A DNA stretch of 9,683 nt. Origin: Nocardioides sp. (GTDB lineage Bacteria; Actinomycetota; Actinomycetes; Propionibacteriales; Nocardioidaceae). The DNA lies in the NCBI GenBank assembly GCA_003519585.1, contig DOWL01000036.1, positions 997-10,679 of the forward strand, written 5' to 3'. A program made the translations under genes and the position numbers. The notes under the pieces are model-generated. The model did no database searches. It was given only the letters and a program-made list of their open reading frames with translations, and was not told the DNA's origin. Shown one piece after another: positions 1 to 6,055 of the stretch. Position 1 is the stretch's first letter, and every line of letters begins with the position of its first letter.

Positions 1-163
1 CGAACCCTTCTGCCGCCAGGTACTCGGCTTTGCCGATCTCAAGCGTGTCAGCCAGGTCGCCGTCGGCGAACGCAGCTTCCCCATCGGCTGCGCCGCCGGC
101 GAAGGGCGCCGCCGCGTCCGGGGACGCGACAGGCCCGTTGGTGGTCTCCTGTGTGTCACTCAT
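1..163 (-). CDS. Probable ABC transporter permease, N-terminal fragment (cut by window edge)
   Basis: Only the first 54 residues are present; the gene runs off the left edge. The ATG (161-163) overlaps the TGA of the upstream ABC ATPase in an ATGA junction, a 4-base overlap that implies translational coupling and one operon. In RbsA-type importers the gene after the double ATPase is normally the membrane permease, which is the only reason for the call. The visible part is unusual for a permease start: a hydrophilic, Ala/Gly/Asp/Glu-rich leader with 11 acidic residues and one lysine (K45), and no membrane segment yet. It may be a cytoplasmic extension before the first helix. A solute-binding protein is less likely, because no signal peptide is seen. 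The function rests on gene order alone. Confidence 0.55.
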   Translation of the reverse strand, partial: MSDTQETTNGPVASPDAAAPFAGGAADGEAAFADGDLADTLEIGKAEYLAAEGF

Positions 164-1752
164 AGTGCCTTCTCCTGTGCGTACACGATGTCGTTGAGGA
201 TGTCCTCGGTCAGTGGCCCGTCGACGCTATCGACGATCTCGCCGCCGCTGATGACCACGGCCCGTTGAGCCAGCGCTGCGAGCTCCCCGAAATCTGAAGA
301 GACCACCAGTACGGCCGTGCCGGCAGCCGCTGCTGTCCGGACCAGTTCGTGGATCTCGTTCCGAGCGCCGATGTCGACGCCCTGCGTCGGCTCGTCGAGC
401 AGCAGTACGTCCGGGCGGCGTTGAAGCCATCTCGCCAGGATCACCTTCTGCTGGTTCCCCCCTGACAGGGCTGTCAGCGGAGCGCTGGTGCTTGGAGCGC
501 GGACCCTAAATTCCTGAATCAGCCGCTTGGCCGCCTTGCGTTCCCGTGAGGGACGGATCCATCCCGCCCGGGAGTGCTCGCTGAGGGAAGTGATCGACAG
601 GTTCTCCGCGATGCTGAGTTCCGGCAGCGCTGCTTCGCGCAAGCGGTTCTCCGGGACGAACGCCACACCCTGCTTCATCGCAGTTCGCATGTCCGAGGAC
701 GGCACTGTGCCCGATCCCACGGTGACGTCGAAGTCATCTCGGGGAGCAGCCCCGAAGATCTGCTTCAGCATGCGCGAGCGACCCGATCCGAGAAGGCCTG
801 CGAGACCAACGATCTCACCGGCCCGCACCAGTAGCGTCTCGTCGTGGAGACCGGTCGGGGTGCGACGACTCAACGTGAGCGCCGCCTCTTGGGCATCTAC
901 ACCGTGGCGAAGCGGGCTCGCAACGGCGTCGCGCCGCGCACCTCCTACCGGGGGTGACGACATCGATCCGGTGATGCCGGCCACCAAGGTGTCATGGCTG
1001 ATCTCTGCGCCTGTGAGGCGCGAGGCGACGCTGCCATTTCGGAGCACCGTCACCTCGTCGGTGATGGCTGTGACCTCTTCGAGCCGGTGGGAGATGTAGA
1101 TGATCGTCTGGCCGGCGGCAGCGTAACTTCGAAGGGCCGTGAGGAGAACGTCGACCTCGTGCTTCGGCAGACTGGCCGTCGGCTCATCGAGGACCAACAC
1201 GCCGCGCTCGTCGGTGTCATCTTGGTCTTGGAGCGCTCGAGCGATTGCGACCATCATCTGGGCGGCCGGGGACAGACGGGCCAGATGAGTGTCGGCGGCG
1301 ACGTCAATCTCGAATCGGTCGAGGACCTTCCTTGCCCGCGCCTTCTGTGCATTCCAGTTGATGGACTTGACGAGTGTCGACTCGAAGCCGCGACCCAGCG
1401 CGCTGTTCTCCGCGACTGTTAGATCCGGGAACGTCGAGTTCTGCTGGTGCACAAAGTGAAGCCCGGATGACTTTGCCCGCGCGGGTGTTTGGGACCGCGC
1501 ATCAATCCATTCGCCCTTCAGCGACAGCTTGCCCTCATCAGGGGTGACGACTCCTGCCAGCACCTTGATCAACGTGGACTTCCCGGAGCCGTTGCCGCCC
1601 ATAAGGCCGTGGATGGCACCGGTCGTGACCTCCAGCGAGACCCCGTCGAGAGCGCGGGTGGCGCCATAGGTCTTGCTGACGTTCTGCACGGCGAGCGCAA
1701 CATTCCTCGCCTGCTCCGCCGCGGTTGGTTCCGTTGCGGTCAATTCGTTCAT
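160..1752 (-). CDS. Sugar/nucleoside-class ABC importer ATP-binding protein (RbsA/MglA type, two ATPase domains)
   Basis: This is the cytoplasmic ATPase of a carbohydrate-uptake-2 class importer (ribose, galactose, nucleoside and similar ligands). It has 530 residues with two fused nucleotide-binding domains, close to the family's usual 500 or so. Domain 1 has Walker A GGNGSGKST (52-60), Q-loop near Q103-Q104, an atypical signature LSPAAQ (160-165), Walker B VLVLDE (185-190) and H-loop H222. Domain 2 has the degenerate Walker A typical of RbsA (GLLGSGRS, 319-326, Arg for Lys), a canonical LSGGNQQ (429-435), Walker B VLLLDE (449-454) and SSD in place of the H-loop His. I chose ATG 1752 because AGGAG lies 5 bases upstream. 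A GTG at 1857 would add 35 low-complexity residues and has no ribosome site. The gene lies 172 bases after a Mo hydroxylase gene on the same strand and overlaps the likely permease. The substrate cannot be read from the ATPase; context suggests an N-heterocycle or nucleoside-like compound. Confidence 0.93.
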   Translation of the reverse strand: MNELTATEPTAAEQARNVALAVQNVSKTYGATRALDGVSLEVTTGAIHGLMGGNGSGKSTLIKVLAGVVTPDEGKLSLKGEWIDARSQTPARAKSSGLHFVHQQNSTFPDLTVAENSALGRGFESTLVKSINWNAQKARARKVLDRFEIDVAADTHLARLSPAAQMMVAIARALQDQDDTDERGVLVLDEPTASLPKHEVDVLLTALRSYAAAGQTIIYISHRLEEVTAITDEVTVLRNGSVASRLTGAEISHDTLVAGITGSMSSPPVGGARRDAVASPLRHGVDAQEAALTLSRRTPTGLHDETLLVRAGEIVGLAGLLGSGRSRMLKQIFGAAPRDDFDVTVGSGTVPSSDMRTAMKQGVAFVPENRLREAALPELSIAENLSITSLSEHSRAGWIRPSRERKAAKRLIQEFRVRAPSTSAPLTALSGGNQQKVILARWLQRRPDVLLLDEPTQGVDIGARNEIHELVRTAAAAGTAVLVVSSDFGELAALAQRAVVISGGEIVDSVDGPLTEDILNDIVYAQEKAL

Positions 1753-1924
1753 CGGTACTCCTGGGGTGGCTGCTCTGCACACGGGTCCGCTGCCTGGTCC
1801 GCCGTCGGCGCTGGCGGTCTCCGGAGCTGCAAAGACGCTCAACTGTGGATCTTGCACAGCGAGTCGGACTAGTCAGTTCCGGACAATGCGAGAGCACCGT
1901 TTGACGTTATCCGGGTGTTGTCAA
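1753..1924 (-). promoter_or_regulatory. Intergenic gap with possible -35 box and weak hairpin before the ABC genes
   Basis: The 172-base gap between the Mo hydroxylase stop and the ABC ATPase start is long for a tight operon. On the minus strand a perfect TTGACA (1919-1924) directly follows the stop codon. At 17-base spacing the -10 position reads AACGGT, a poor match, so a promoter is only possible. Also on the minus strand, CCGGATAA (1907-1914) can pair with TTGTCCGG (1879-1886), eight pairs including one U-G across a 20-base loop, with no T-run after it. The ABC genes may have their own promoter as well as read-through, but the sequence does not settle it. Confidence 0.3.
1758..1762 (-). 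promoter_or_regulatory. Ribosome binding site that fixes the ABC ATPase start
   Basis: On the minus strand AGGAG sits five bases before the ATG at 1752. No comparable sequence precedes the upstream in-frame GTG at 1857. The site therefore supports the 530-residue product over the 565-residue reading. Confidence 0.8.
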
Positions 1925-4294
1925 TCACATCGACTTCGGTTCGTCGGCGGGCATCGGATGCGACCTCTGCCACAGCGTCTCGGGCGAGACCGGCACCTTG
2001 GTAGTGCGCACCCCCTCGCCGAACGCATCGTCGATGGCACCTGCCACGGCTGCGCCGACCGCAATGAGGCCGACCTCCCCCAACCCCTTGGCTCCAAAGG
2101 GGTTGTTGGGCGTAGGCGCGTCTTCTGTCATGAAGAAGTCGACATCAGGCACGTCGAGGGAGGTCGGCAGGAGGTAGTCCATGAAGGACGTTGCGAGCGG
2201 CTGACCAGATTCGTCGTAGAGGAACTCCTCATACAAGGCACCGCCGATGCCTTGCGCTGCGGCGCCGATCACTTGGCCACGGGTGGTCATCGGATTGATG
2301 GCTCGCCCAGCTTCGGTACTGGTGAGGAACCGTCTCAGGGTGTGGCCCCCGGTGGCCGGGTCGATCTCGATCTGAACGAGTGTGACGCCGTATGGATAGT
2401 TCATATGCTCATCCAGGTAAACCGCCTGCGCGCCGAGACCAGGTTCGTCATTGGCTAGCCTGGCCGACCACCCGTCCCATCGCTCAGCGATCTGCGCCAG
2501 ACTCAAGCCTTCCTGCTCCAGACCGGACACCGCAAGGCGCCCATCGATCAGGATCAGGTCGTCGACATTTGCCTCAAGCATCTCGCTGGCGAGCCTCTTG
2601 GCCTTGGCAAGGGTGTCGAGAGCAGCTTGGCGCGCCGCTCCGCCAGCCAAGACCGTAGATCGACTGGACCACGAACCGACGCCTTCCGGTACGAGCTCGG
2701 TGTCGCCGTGGATGACATCGATCAGTTCCGGATCGACCTGCAGCTCCTCCGCCACGATCTGTGCCAGGACGGTCTCAATGCCCTGGCCGACAGATGACGC
2801 GCCGGTTCGAACTCGGATCCGTCCCGTGGCATCCACATCGACGGCGCTCGTCTCGTACAGGCCGAGACCGGCCTTGTCCATGAGCATGCCGATGCCGTTG
2901 CCGACCAACCGTCCTTGCGCACGAAGCTCCGCGGCCTCCCGCTCCCACTCGTCGAAGCGCGCCCATTCGAGCGCCTTGTCCAGGTGGTTGACCACGTCGC
3001 CCGAGTCGAAGTGGTAGGGCTCGAAACAGATATCCATCCCCGGCGCGAACGGGAGATCGGCTTCGGTCAGAAGATTGCGGCGTCGGATTTCGACCTGGGA
3101 GATGCCGATCTGCTCGGCCGCTAGGTCGAGAAGTCGCTCGCGAGCGAAAGTTCCCTCATACCTGCCTGGGGCACGGTATGCGGACAAAGGAGTCTTGTTC
3201 GACACCACTACGTGCAGGAGCCCGTCGTACGCCGGCACCCGGTAGGGACCGGGGACCATCCCGACAGTGATGTCGCTGACAAGCGGCTCCGCTTGCCGAA
3301 TGAATGCTCCGTGGTTGTGCCAGATCTCGTCCCTCAAAGCCAGCAGGACACCGTCAGCGTCGAAGGCCGCGGACATCTCGTGTACCTGTTCGCGAGCGTG
3401 TGCGTTTGCCACCATGTGTTCAAGACGGTCTTCGGTCCACTTGACGGGTCGCCCCAAACGCATCGCCGCCCAGCCGACCATGATGTATTCGGGGAAGACC
3501 CCGCCCTTGACGCCGAAGTTTCCTCCGATGTCAACGTGCTTCATCCGGAGGTCTGCGAGCGGCAGTCCGAGGACCTGCGCGATCAGGCGCTGACAGTCGT
3601 GGGTGTGGACCGGGCCCCACATGAAGAGTTGCTTGCGCCCACGGTCGGGCTCTGCGATACAGCCTCTGGTCTCCATCGGTACACCGGAATGACGGCCGAC
3701 CACGTATCGGCCCTCAACGACATGGGTGGCCTTCTTGAACGCGCCGTCAACGTCGCCGTACTCCTTCACGATACGAACGGCCTCGTTGGACTGCCCCTCG
3801 AAGAGTGGTTCGGCCGCGTCGGTAAGCGCGTACTGAGGATCAAGCACCGGGCGGAGGGGGTCGTAGGTCACTTCCACCAGGCCGGCAGCGTCCTCGGCCA
3901 AATAGGGCGTGTCAGCGATGACTGCGGCGACCGGTTGCCCGACGTATCGGACACGGTCGCGAGCGAACACCGGGTGCAGGTAGTCGTCGATCTGCGGATA
4001 TACCTCGTGGTAGCCGATCTGTTCGAGCGGAACCTCGGCGTCGATGTCATCAGCCGTGATGACGAGCCGAACCCCAGGAGCGCGTCGGGCTGCAGAAGCA
4101 TCCACGGAGACCACGAGCGCATGAGCCTCCGAGGAACGCACCACGCTCATGTACAGCTGACCATGGATGTCGACGTCGTCCACGAAGCGCGCATCACCAC
4201 GCAGGAGGCGCGCGTCCTCGCGGCGCCGCACCGGCTGTCCCACGTATCGCTTAGCCGAAGGGCCGAGGCCGCCCGAAGCGCCAGGTCTACTCAC
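1925..4294 (-). CDS. Molybdenum hydroxylase large subunit (xanthine dehydrogenase/CoxL/KdhL family), copy A
   Basis: This is the molybdopterin-cytosine-dinucleotide-binding catalytic subunit of a ring- or aldehyde-hydroxylating dehydrogenase, which inserts water-derived oxygen and passes electrons to partner Fe-S and FAD subunits. It has 789 residues, full length for the family. Family landmarks are the N-terminal VRRREDARLLRG block (22-33), PMETRG (206-211), Moco loop GGNFG (257-261), active-site loop AYRAPGR (372-378), GQG (503-505) and the glutamate base in KGLGEVG (E740). The CO-dehydrogenase signature AYRCSFR, whose Cys binds copper, is absent, so it is not a true CO dehydrogenase. The start is GTG at 4294 with GAGGA six bases upstream. 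No Fe-S or FAD subunit adjoins it; the next gene on the strand is the ABC ATPase and upstream is a divergent promoter region. It presumably borrows small and medium subunits encoded elsewhere. A hydroxylase of a pyridine-like N-heterocycle is the favoured guess. Confidence 0.93.
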   Translation of the reverse strand: MSRPGASGGLGPSAKRYVGQPVRRREDARLLRGDARFVDDVDIHGQLYMSVVRSSEAHALVVSVDASAARRAPGVRLVITADDIDAEVPLEQIGYHEVYPQIDDYLHPVFARDRVRYVGQPVAAVIADTPYLAEDAAGLVEVTYDPLRPVLDPQYALTDAAEPLFEGQSNEAVRIVKEYGDVDGAFKKATHVVEGRYVVGRHSGVPMETRGCIAEPDRGRKQLFMWGPVHTHDCQRLIAQVLGLPLADLRMKHVDIGGNFGVKGGVFPEYIMVGWAAMRLGRPVKWTEDRLEHMVANAHAREQVHEMSAAFDADGVLLALRDEIWHNHGAFIRQAEPLVSDITVGMVPGPYRVPAYDGLLHVVVSNKTPLSAYRAPGRYEGTFARERLLDLAAEQIGISQVEIRRRNLLTEADLPFAPGMDICFEPYHFDSGDVVNHLDKALEWARFDEWEREAAELRAQGRLVGNGIGMLMDKAGLGLYETSAVDVDATGRIRVRTGASSVGQGIETVLAQIVAEELQVDPELIDVIHGDTELVPEGVGSWSSRSTVLAGGAARQAALDTLAKAKRLASEMLEANVDDLILIDGRLAVSGLEQEGLSLAQIAERWDGWSARLANDEPGLGAQAVYLDEHMNYPYGVTLVQIEIDPATGGHTLRRFLTSTEAGRAINPMTTRGQVIGAAAQGIGGALYEEFLYDESGQPLATSFMDYLLPTSLDVPDVDFFMTEDAPTPNNPFGAKGLGEVGLIAVGAAVAGAIDDAFGEGVRTTKVPVSPETLWQRSHPMPADEPKSM

Positions 4295-4317
4295 TGCTCG
4301 TCCTCACTTCTGTGCGA

Positions 4318-4338
4318 TGTGTCGAGACACAAAGTGTC
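4318..4338. promoter_or_regulatory. Candidate operator: GTGTC/GACAC triple half-site array
   Basis: TGTGTC (4318-4323) and GACACA (4326-4331) form a perfect inverted repeat around GA. The right arm GACAC (4326-4330) forms a second perfect inverted repeat with GTGTC (4334-4338) around AAA. The result is three alternating half-sites within 21 bases, 24 to 44 bases upstream of the Mo hydroxylase A start, where a repressor could block transcription or initiation. The protein that binds is unknown. Confidence 0.45.
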
Positions 4339-4343
4339 GCCAT

Positions 4344-4359
4344 GCGCGAACGCTCGCGC
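4344..4359. repeat. Short inverted repeat GCGCGA-N4-TCGCGC
   Basis: Six-base perfect arms flank ACGC. In such GC-rich DNA a repeat of this size and composition can occur by chance, so it is weaker than its neighbours. It lies within the divergent control region and could be a half of a larger operator or a small hairpin in the leader of Mo hydroxylase A. Confidence 0.3.
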
Positions 4360-4399
4360 TGCTCGCAGGCGGGAGAAGCGCAACCGCCCTATGGGCAGA

Positions 4400-4411
4400 A
4401 CATGTACATGT
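4400..4411. promoter_or_regulatory. Perfect 12-base palindrome ACATGTACATGT
   Basis: The palindrome is perfect and is a tandem of the six-base palindrome ACATGT, in AT-richer composition than the surroundings. The nine-base word GAACATGTA, covering its left half, recurs at 4459-4467, 61 bases away and about six helical turns, so two sites could sit on the same DNA face. It is central in the divergent region, about 105 bases from the Mo hydroxylase A start and about 112 from the hydrolase start. An operator role is inferred. Confidence 0.45.
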
Positions 4412-4485
4412 GCCGTCCAATTGCTAGGTGGCCGCCAAAGAGATGCCAAGGTTTCGCGGAACATGTAGACGGCTCGCGGCCGTGC

Positions 4486-4511
4486 AGTCGGGAAGATGCT
4501 GGTTCCCGACT
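4486..4511. promoter_or_regulatory. Inverted repeat AGTCGGGAA-N8-TTCCCGACT just before the hydrolase ribosome site
   Basis: Nine-base perfect arms (4486-4494 and 4503-4511) flank an eight-base centre. The right arm ends three bases before the Shine-Dalgarno GGAG (4515-4518). It can act as a DNA operator downstream of the promoter, or as an RNA hairpin next to the ribosome site in the hydrolase leader. The length and exactness of the arms make chance unlikely. Confidence 0.5.
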
Positions 4512-4514
4512 TAT

Positions 4515-4521
4515 GGAGAAG
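4515..4521 (+). promoter_or_regulatory. Ribosome binding site of the alpha/beta-hydrolase
   Basis: GGAGAAG ends two bases before the ATG at 4524, with the GGAG core at five-base spacing. It selects this ATG over the upstream in-frame ATG at 4428, whose extra 32 residues would run through the dyad-rich leader. Confidence 0.8.
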
Positions 4522-4523
4522 AA

Positions 4524-5594
4524 ATGACGACCGAGACCTCGCCCGTCCCGACGGCGGAAGAAGAGATGCTGAATTGGGGCCGCCTACTGATGGACGGTCT
4601 GCCGTTCGCCGACCTCCTGGCCGCGCAACGTCGGGACGCTACTACGTCGTGGTTCGACTTCTGGATGGCGAAGGCGGACGAGTACGAGACCATGGGCGAC
4701 ACTGCCCTTGCGGACGGAAATGACCTCACCGCTGGATACTGGTTCTGGGTCGGATCGATGGCCGCGCAGTACGCACAGTTCCTGTGGTTCGACGAGCGTC
4801 GCCCGAAGGGCCAGCTCCGTAAGGCCGGGCTCTATCACCGAGCCGCTCCCCTGCTTGACCCGCCGGCTGAGCGCGTCGACCTCTCGATCGACGACACCGT
4901 AATCGTCGGCTACCTGCGCCGGCCCAAGGGAGCCGATGGTCCAGTGCCATGCGCGGTGCTGCTCGGCGGGCTCGAGAGCACGAAGGAAGAGAGCTACATG
5001 TTCGAAAACCTCCTGCTCGAGCGCGGTGTCGCCACCTTCACCTTCGACGGACCGGGCCAGGGTGAGATGTTTGAGGACGTAGCGCTTGCCGGGGACTACC
5101 ACCGCTACACCTCTCGGGTGGTCGACCACCTCGAGACCCTTGACGTGACCATCGACAGGGACCGAATTGGGGTCCTAGGTCGCAGCCTGGGTGGGCACTA
5201 CGCGCTGCGTGCTGCGTCGATGGACGACCGCTTCCGTGCCTGCGTCACCTGGGGCGGATTTGTCCAGATGGACGACTGGGACTTCGAGTACCCCATGACC
5301 AAACTTAGCTGGCAGTACGTAACCAAGTCGCCCGACCTGGCCACTGCGCAGGTCCGGGTTCGCGACGCCATCGACGTGCGCCCGGTGCTGGCCGGCCTCA
5401 AGGTCCCCACCTACGTCATGCATGGGGCCAAGGACGAGACGCCCATCACCGAACTGGATCTCCTGCAGGAGTACGCCGTCAACGCTGACATCACCATCGA
5501 TCTCGAGCCCGAGGGCGATCACTGCTGCCACAACCTTGGGCCCGCCCCGCGACTCCGCATGGCCGACTGGCTGGCGAACCAGCTCCTTCCCTGA
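4524..5594 (+). CDS. Alpha/beta-hydrolase, 2,6-dihydroxypseudooxynicotine hydrolase-like (C-C bond hydrolase)
   Basis: The nearest characterised relative I recognise is DHPON hydrolase of Arthrobacter nicotinovorans pAO1, which cleaves the C-C bond between a dihydroxypyridine ring and its acyl side chain, giving 2,6-dihydroxypyridine and gamma-N-methylaminobutyrate. The protein has 356 residues; the relative has about 367. It has a helical N-terminal part (1-120) with the shared stretch AQYAQFLWFDERR (81-93), then the hydrolase fold. The triad is Ser221 in GRSLGG, Asp304 in HGAKDE and His333 in GDHCCH. From memory the pAO1 triad is Ser217, Asp300, His329, a constant shift of four. GGLESTKEES (148-157) and TFDGPGQGEMFE (173-184) are also family hallmarks. 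The start is set by GGAGAAG upstream. It is the first gene of a plus-strand unit with the cupin and diverges from Mo hydroxylase A. The family also includes fungal polyketide-shortening hydrolases (Ayg1 type), so the substrate may be a different acylated ring. Confidence 0.85.
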   Translation: MTTETSPVPTAEEEMLNWGRLLMDGLPFADLLAAQRRDATTSWFDFWMAKADEYETMGDTALADGNDLTAGYWFWVGSMAAQYAQFLWFDERRPKGQLRKAGLYHRAAPLLDPPAERVDLSIDDTVIVGYLRRPKGADGPVPCAVLLGGLESTKEESYMFENLLLERGVATFTFDGPGQGEMFEDVALAGDYHRYTSRVVDHLETLDVTIDRDRIGVLGRSLGGHYALRAASMDDRFRACVTWGGFVQMDDWDFEYPMTKLSWQYVTKSPDLATAQVRVRDAIDVRPVLAGLKVPTYVMHGAKDETPITELDLLQEYAVNADITIDLEPEGDHCCHNLGPAPRLRMADWLANQLLP

Positions 5595-5597
5595 ACC

Positions 5598-5638
5598 GGC
5601 TCCGCGCGGCGTTCGCGACGGCAGCGCCGCGCGGGGCC
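5598..5638 (+). terminator. Strong GC hairpin between the hydrolase and cupin genes
   Basis: GGCTCCGCGCGGCG (5598-5611) pairs with CGCCGCGCGGGGCC (5625-5638): 14 pairs with a single U-G, a 13-base loop, beginning three bases after the hydrolase stop. Only TTA follows, so there is no proper T-run. It may be a U-less actinobacterial terminator, a partial terminator that lowers cupin expression, or a 3'-end stabiliser of the hydrolase message. The cupin follows on the same strand with its own ribosome site. Confidence 0.65.
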
Positions 5639-5686
5639 TTACCACTCCCAACAACAGCCGCACGGCGGCAGAACGGTAGGAACGCT

Positions 5687-6037
5687 ATGGATGAGATCAA
5701 GGCCGTCGAGTCGAAGACCGTCGAGCTGGAGACGTGGCAGCCCGACGGGGTCACCGTCCACGAAGGAGACCCAAAGGGCCGGGGATTCACCCTGTTCGAG
5801 AACTATGATGGTGGTGCCCGGGCAACCGGAGTCTTCGAGTGTGAGCCGTCCAAGACCACGTACCAGCTGGAGTACAACGAGATCATCTACGTCCTCGAGG
5901 GCGAGGTCACGATCGAGCTCGAGAACGGTTCGCGGGTTGATCTCAAGCCGGGTATGCAGGCGTTTCTTCCTGCCGGCCACATCTCGACGTGGACCTTCCA
6001 CACCAAGTTCCGTGAGGTTTGGGTTCTCGCTGACTGA
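5687..6037 (+). CDS. Small cupin-domain protein (DUF861/Cupin_3 type)
   Basis: A 116-residue single beta-barrel cupin with no signal peptide or membrane segment. The centre, EIIYVLEGEVTIELENG (65-81), then LKPGMQAFLPAGHISTWTF (86-104), follows the two-motif pattern of the Cupin_3 group, which includes ureidoglycine aminohydrolase-like and EutQ-like proteins. The usual first-motif HxH metal ligands are absent; the position reads YQLEYNE, leaving E65, and H98 in motif 2 as a possible ligand. Metal binding and catalysis are therefore uncertain. The ATG at 5687 has AGGA five bases upstream. It lies 92 bases after the hydrolase, separated by a strong hairpin, and ends before a terminator. It could process or protect a pathway intermediate or sense it; I cannot assign a reaction. 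Confidence 0.85.
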   Translation: MDEIKAVESKTVELETWQPDGVTVHEGDPKGRGFTLFENYDGGARATGVFECEPSKTTYQLEYNEIIYVLEGEVTIELENGSRVDLKPGMQAFLPAGHISTWTFHTKFREVWVLAD

Positions 6038-6055
6038 CGTCGCACAAGTCGCGCT

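Larger units (their letters stand above)
4295..4523. promoter_or_regulatory. Divergent control region between Mo hydroxylase A and the alpha/beta-hydrolase
   Basis: This 229-base region separates two start codons pointing away from each other, so it must hold promoters for both units. It contains four separate dyads, listed individually, and a direct repeat GAACATGTA (4398-4406 and 4459-4467). I could not identify convincing -35/-10 pairs on either strand. Dyads of this kind are typical of binding sites for dimeric TetR, GntR, MarR or similar repressors, but no regulator gene lies in the window, so regulation is inferred only. Confidence 0.6.

Noticed and set aside
1753..1857. Upstream GTG start for the ABC ATPase, giving 565 residues
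   Set aside because: The extra 35 residues are low-complexity and outside the family fold, no ribosome site precedes the GTG, and ATG 1752 has AGGAG at ideal spacing.
1867..1874. GACTAGTC palindrome as an operator
   Set aside because: An eight-base palindrome is too short to distinguish from chance, and no second copy was found in the other regulatory gaps.
1673..2458. Plus-strand open frame of 261 codons across the copy A / ABC junction
   Set aside because: It spans the ends of two real minus-strand genes and the gap between them, with no recognisable domain.
3212..4468. Long plus-strand open frame of 418 codons opposite Mo hydroxylase A
   Set aside because: It mirrors the codon pattern of the real gene on the other strand, has no recognisable motif, and runs on into the divergent control region. 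Long antisense frames are expected in high-GC DNA.
4428..4523. Upstream ATG start for the alpha/beta-hydrolase, giving 388 residues
   Set aside because: The added segment would be translated through the dyad repeats, and GGAGAAG fixes the ATG at 4524.
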